Source: Clitopilus passeckerianus
Lineage: Eukaryota; Basidiomycota; Agaricomycetes; Agaricales; Entolomataceae
Assembly (NCBI GenBank): GCA_944990035.1
Contig: CALYLX010000119.1
Coordinates: 62,001-126,000, forward strand
DNA: 64,000 nucleotides
Reading direction: 5' to 3'
Shown here: piece by piece, positions 63,126-64,000 of the stretch
How the letters are laid out: each line of letters starts with the position of its first letter
Position numbering within the stretch: position 1 is the first letter of the stretch
The notes under the pieces: model-generated
Told to the model about the DNA's origin: nothing
The model's input: only the letters and a program-made list of their open reading frames with translations
The model's database searches: none
Translations under genes and position numbers: made by a program

Positions 63126-64000
63126 GTGTGTTCGGGAAAAGGTGTTCACAATCGCAAGACGCGTCTGTTATTATGCTTCCTTTTTTGGCAACTTACATAA
63201 CATGGCTTATTCGTTCACGAATGAATGCTTCAGATGAAGCTTCAAAGTGTAAAACAATGTTTATGCCACTAAGTAGGCTTACAATGTACGGCTATGCTAA
63301 ACGTTGAGAATAAGTAGTTGAAAATGCAGTGATAGTCCCCCCTCCCCTTGATACCAGACATGCGGTCTCTAGCTGGAAGCCAATCCAGAACGTAATCAGT
63401 GCGCTAGGTGAAAGAAAGACATTGAATTGGGTGGCACCAGGAAGGTCGCGTCAAAGAGTCCGTTATTGTCCTATGACCTTTTCAGCAAGCAACACGAACA
63501 AAAGAAACACGTGCCTATACTTACGAATTTCATTGCGTGGACAGGCGGGAATCGTGTCGGTGCGGTTGCTTGAAGCTGTCAACAAGTGCATAGGCGGGCA
63601 ACTTGAAGTTGTTGGTTGTTGGGAGGGGATGGCCCAAAGCACACATCAGAGCGAACTTGATTCTAACTTTTTTGCACTAAGATATTATGCACTCAACATG
63701 AAAGCCAACCCATCACGTACCAAATTGAAATTGGGGTGACGACGTCCTCTTTTTATCTGATGTTCAAGGGATGCAACGTTTGCGTTGATGAGTTTTGTTG
63801 CTGCTTGGGAACTCTGAGGTTTTTGGCACAGTACCAAGGTGGTGTAGTGGTTCAGCTGCTTCGTGTTAATCGTCTGGAACGGTAAAAAGGAATTCAGAGT
63901 CCGTTTTGTTTCAGTTAGTCGCTGGACTTACCATGAGTTGGGCGGCGACAACGTTGAAGATGTTGCGTTATGAACGTACGCAAACCTGGAAAGGTGACCT
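63126..64000 (-). other. Possible 5' exons of an unidentified gene
   Basis: On the minus strand an exon-like piece ends CTCATG then GTAAGT at about 63932, followed by a 57-base intron ending TTCCAG and a second open piece (TINTKQLNHYTTLVLCQKP..., about 63874-63717) ending before GTACGT. Upstream coding is cut by the window edge. I do not recognise the protein. 63126-63700 holds the presumed promoter of the SPT5-like gene and no clear ORF. Confidence 0.3.

Noticed and set aside
63329..63739. 136-codon plus-strand frame near the right edge
   Set aside because: Composition is not protein-like for this genome, and intron-like signals on the opposite strand explain the region better.

Overview
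The window looks like transposon-rich DNA from a filamentous basidiomycete, most likely an agaricomycete. Reasons: a KDZ-family transposase gene split by short GT-AG introns, a Ty3/gypsy element with a chromodomain integrase, a Tad/I-like LINE whose ORF2 carries endonuclease, RT, RNase H and a C-terminal Cys/His motif, Tc1/mariner elements, and an intron-bearing SPT5-like gene. Nothing bacterial is present: no operons, Shine-Dalgarno sites or CRISPR. The species cannot be named from the sequence alone.

Layout. 1-2976 (-): KDZ transposase, cut by the left edge. 3541-13139: a nest inside one LINE copy, consisting of a solo LTR (target duplication GAGCA) holding a broken Tc1 element and a 6.9 kb gypsy element, then a second solo LTR (duplication GCAGC). 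13140-15669: LINE remains with three MITEs. 15670-23207: a Harbinger-like DNA transposon with roughly 500 bp terminal inverted repeats, itself containing a solo LTR, a MITE, a further CATCAG element and a Tc1 copy. 23211-51799: about 28 kb made almost entirely of copies of one LINE family, inserted in each other in both orientations. It includes two intact ORF1 genes (25613-28012, 32085-34484) and one intact ORF2 (39610-43701). 51796-59850: AT-rich DNA elements, MITEs, a diverged LINE, a solo LTR holding a Tc1 copy, and a solo Harbinger end. 60269-63125 (-): a damaged SPT5-like gene, the only host-type gene recognised. 63126-64000: possible 5' exons of an unidentified gene.

How the parts relate. 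Target duplications let much of the order of insertion be read. The LINEs form the substrate, LTR elements, Tc1 elements and MITEs landed in them, and younger LINE copies landed in older ones. Several LINE copies sit head to head, with the true 5' end of one touching the truncated end of an oppositely oriented one, the pattern expected from twin-primed reverse transcription. A second theme is a group of DNA elements of very different size that all end in CATCAG...CTGATG; five insertions show a 2 bp duplication. The Harbinger element shares the left end and may be the source of the group's transposase. Most genes are broken. The gypsy pol, the gypsy third ORF, two LINE ORF1s and one LINE ORF2 are uninterrupted. 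Intron and exon limits, and LINE copy boundaries, are read by eye and may be off by a few bases.
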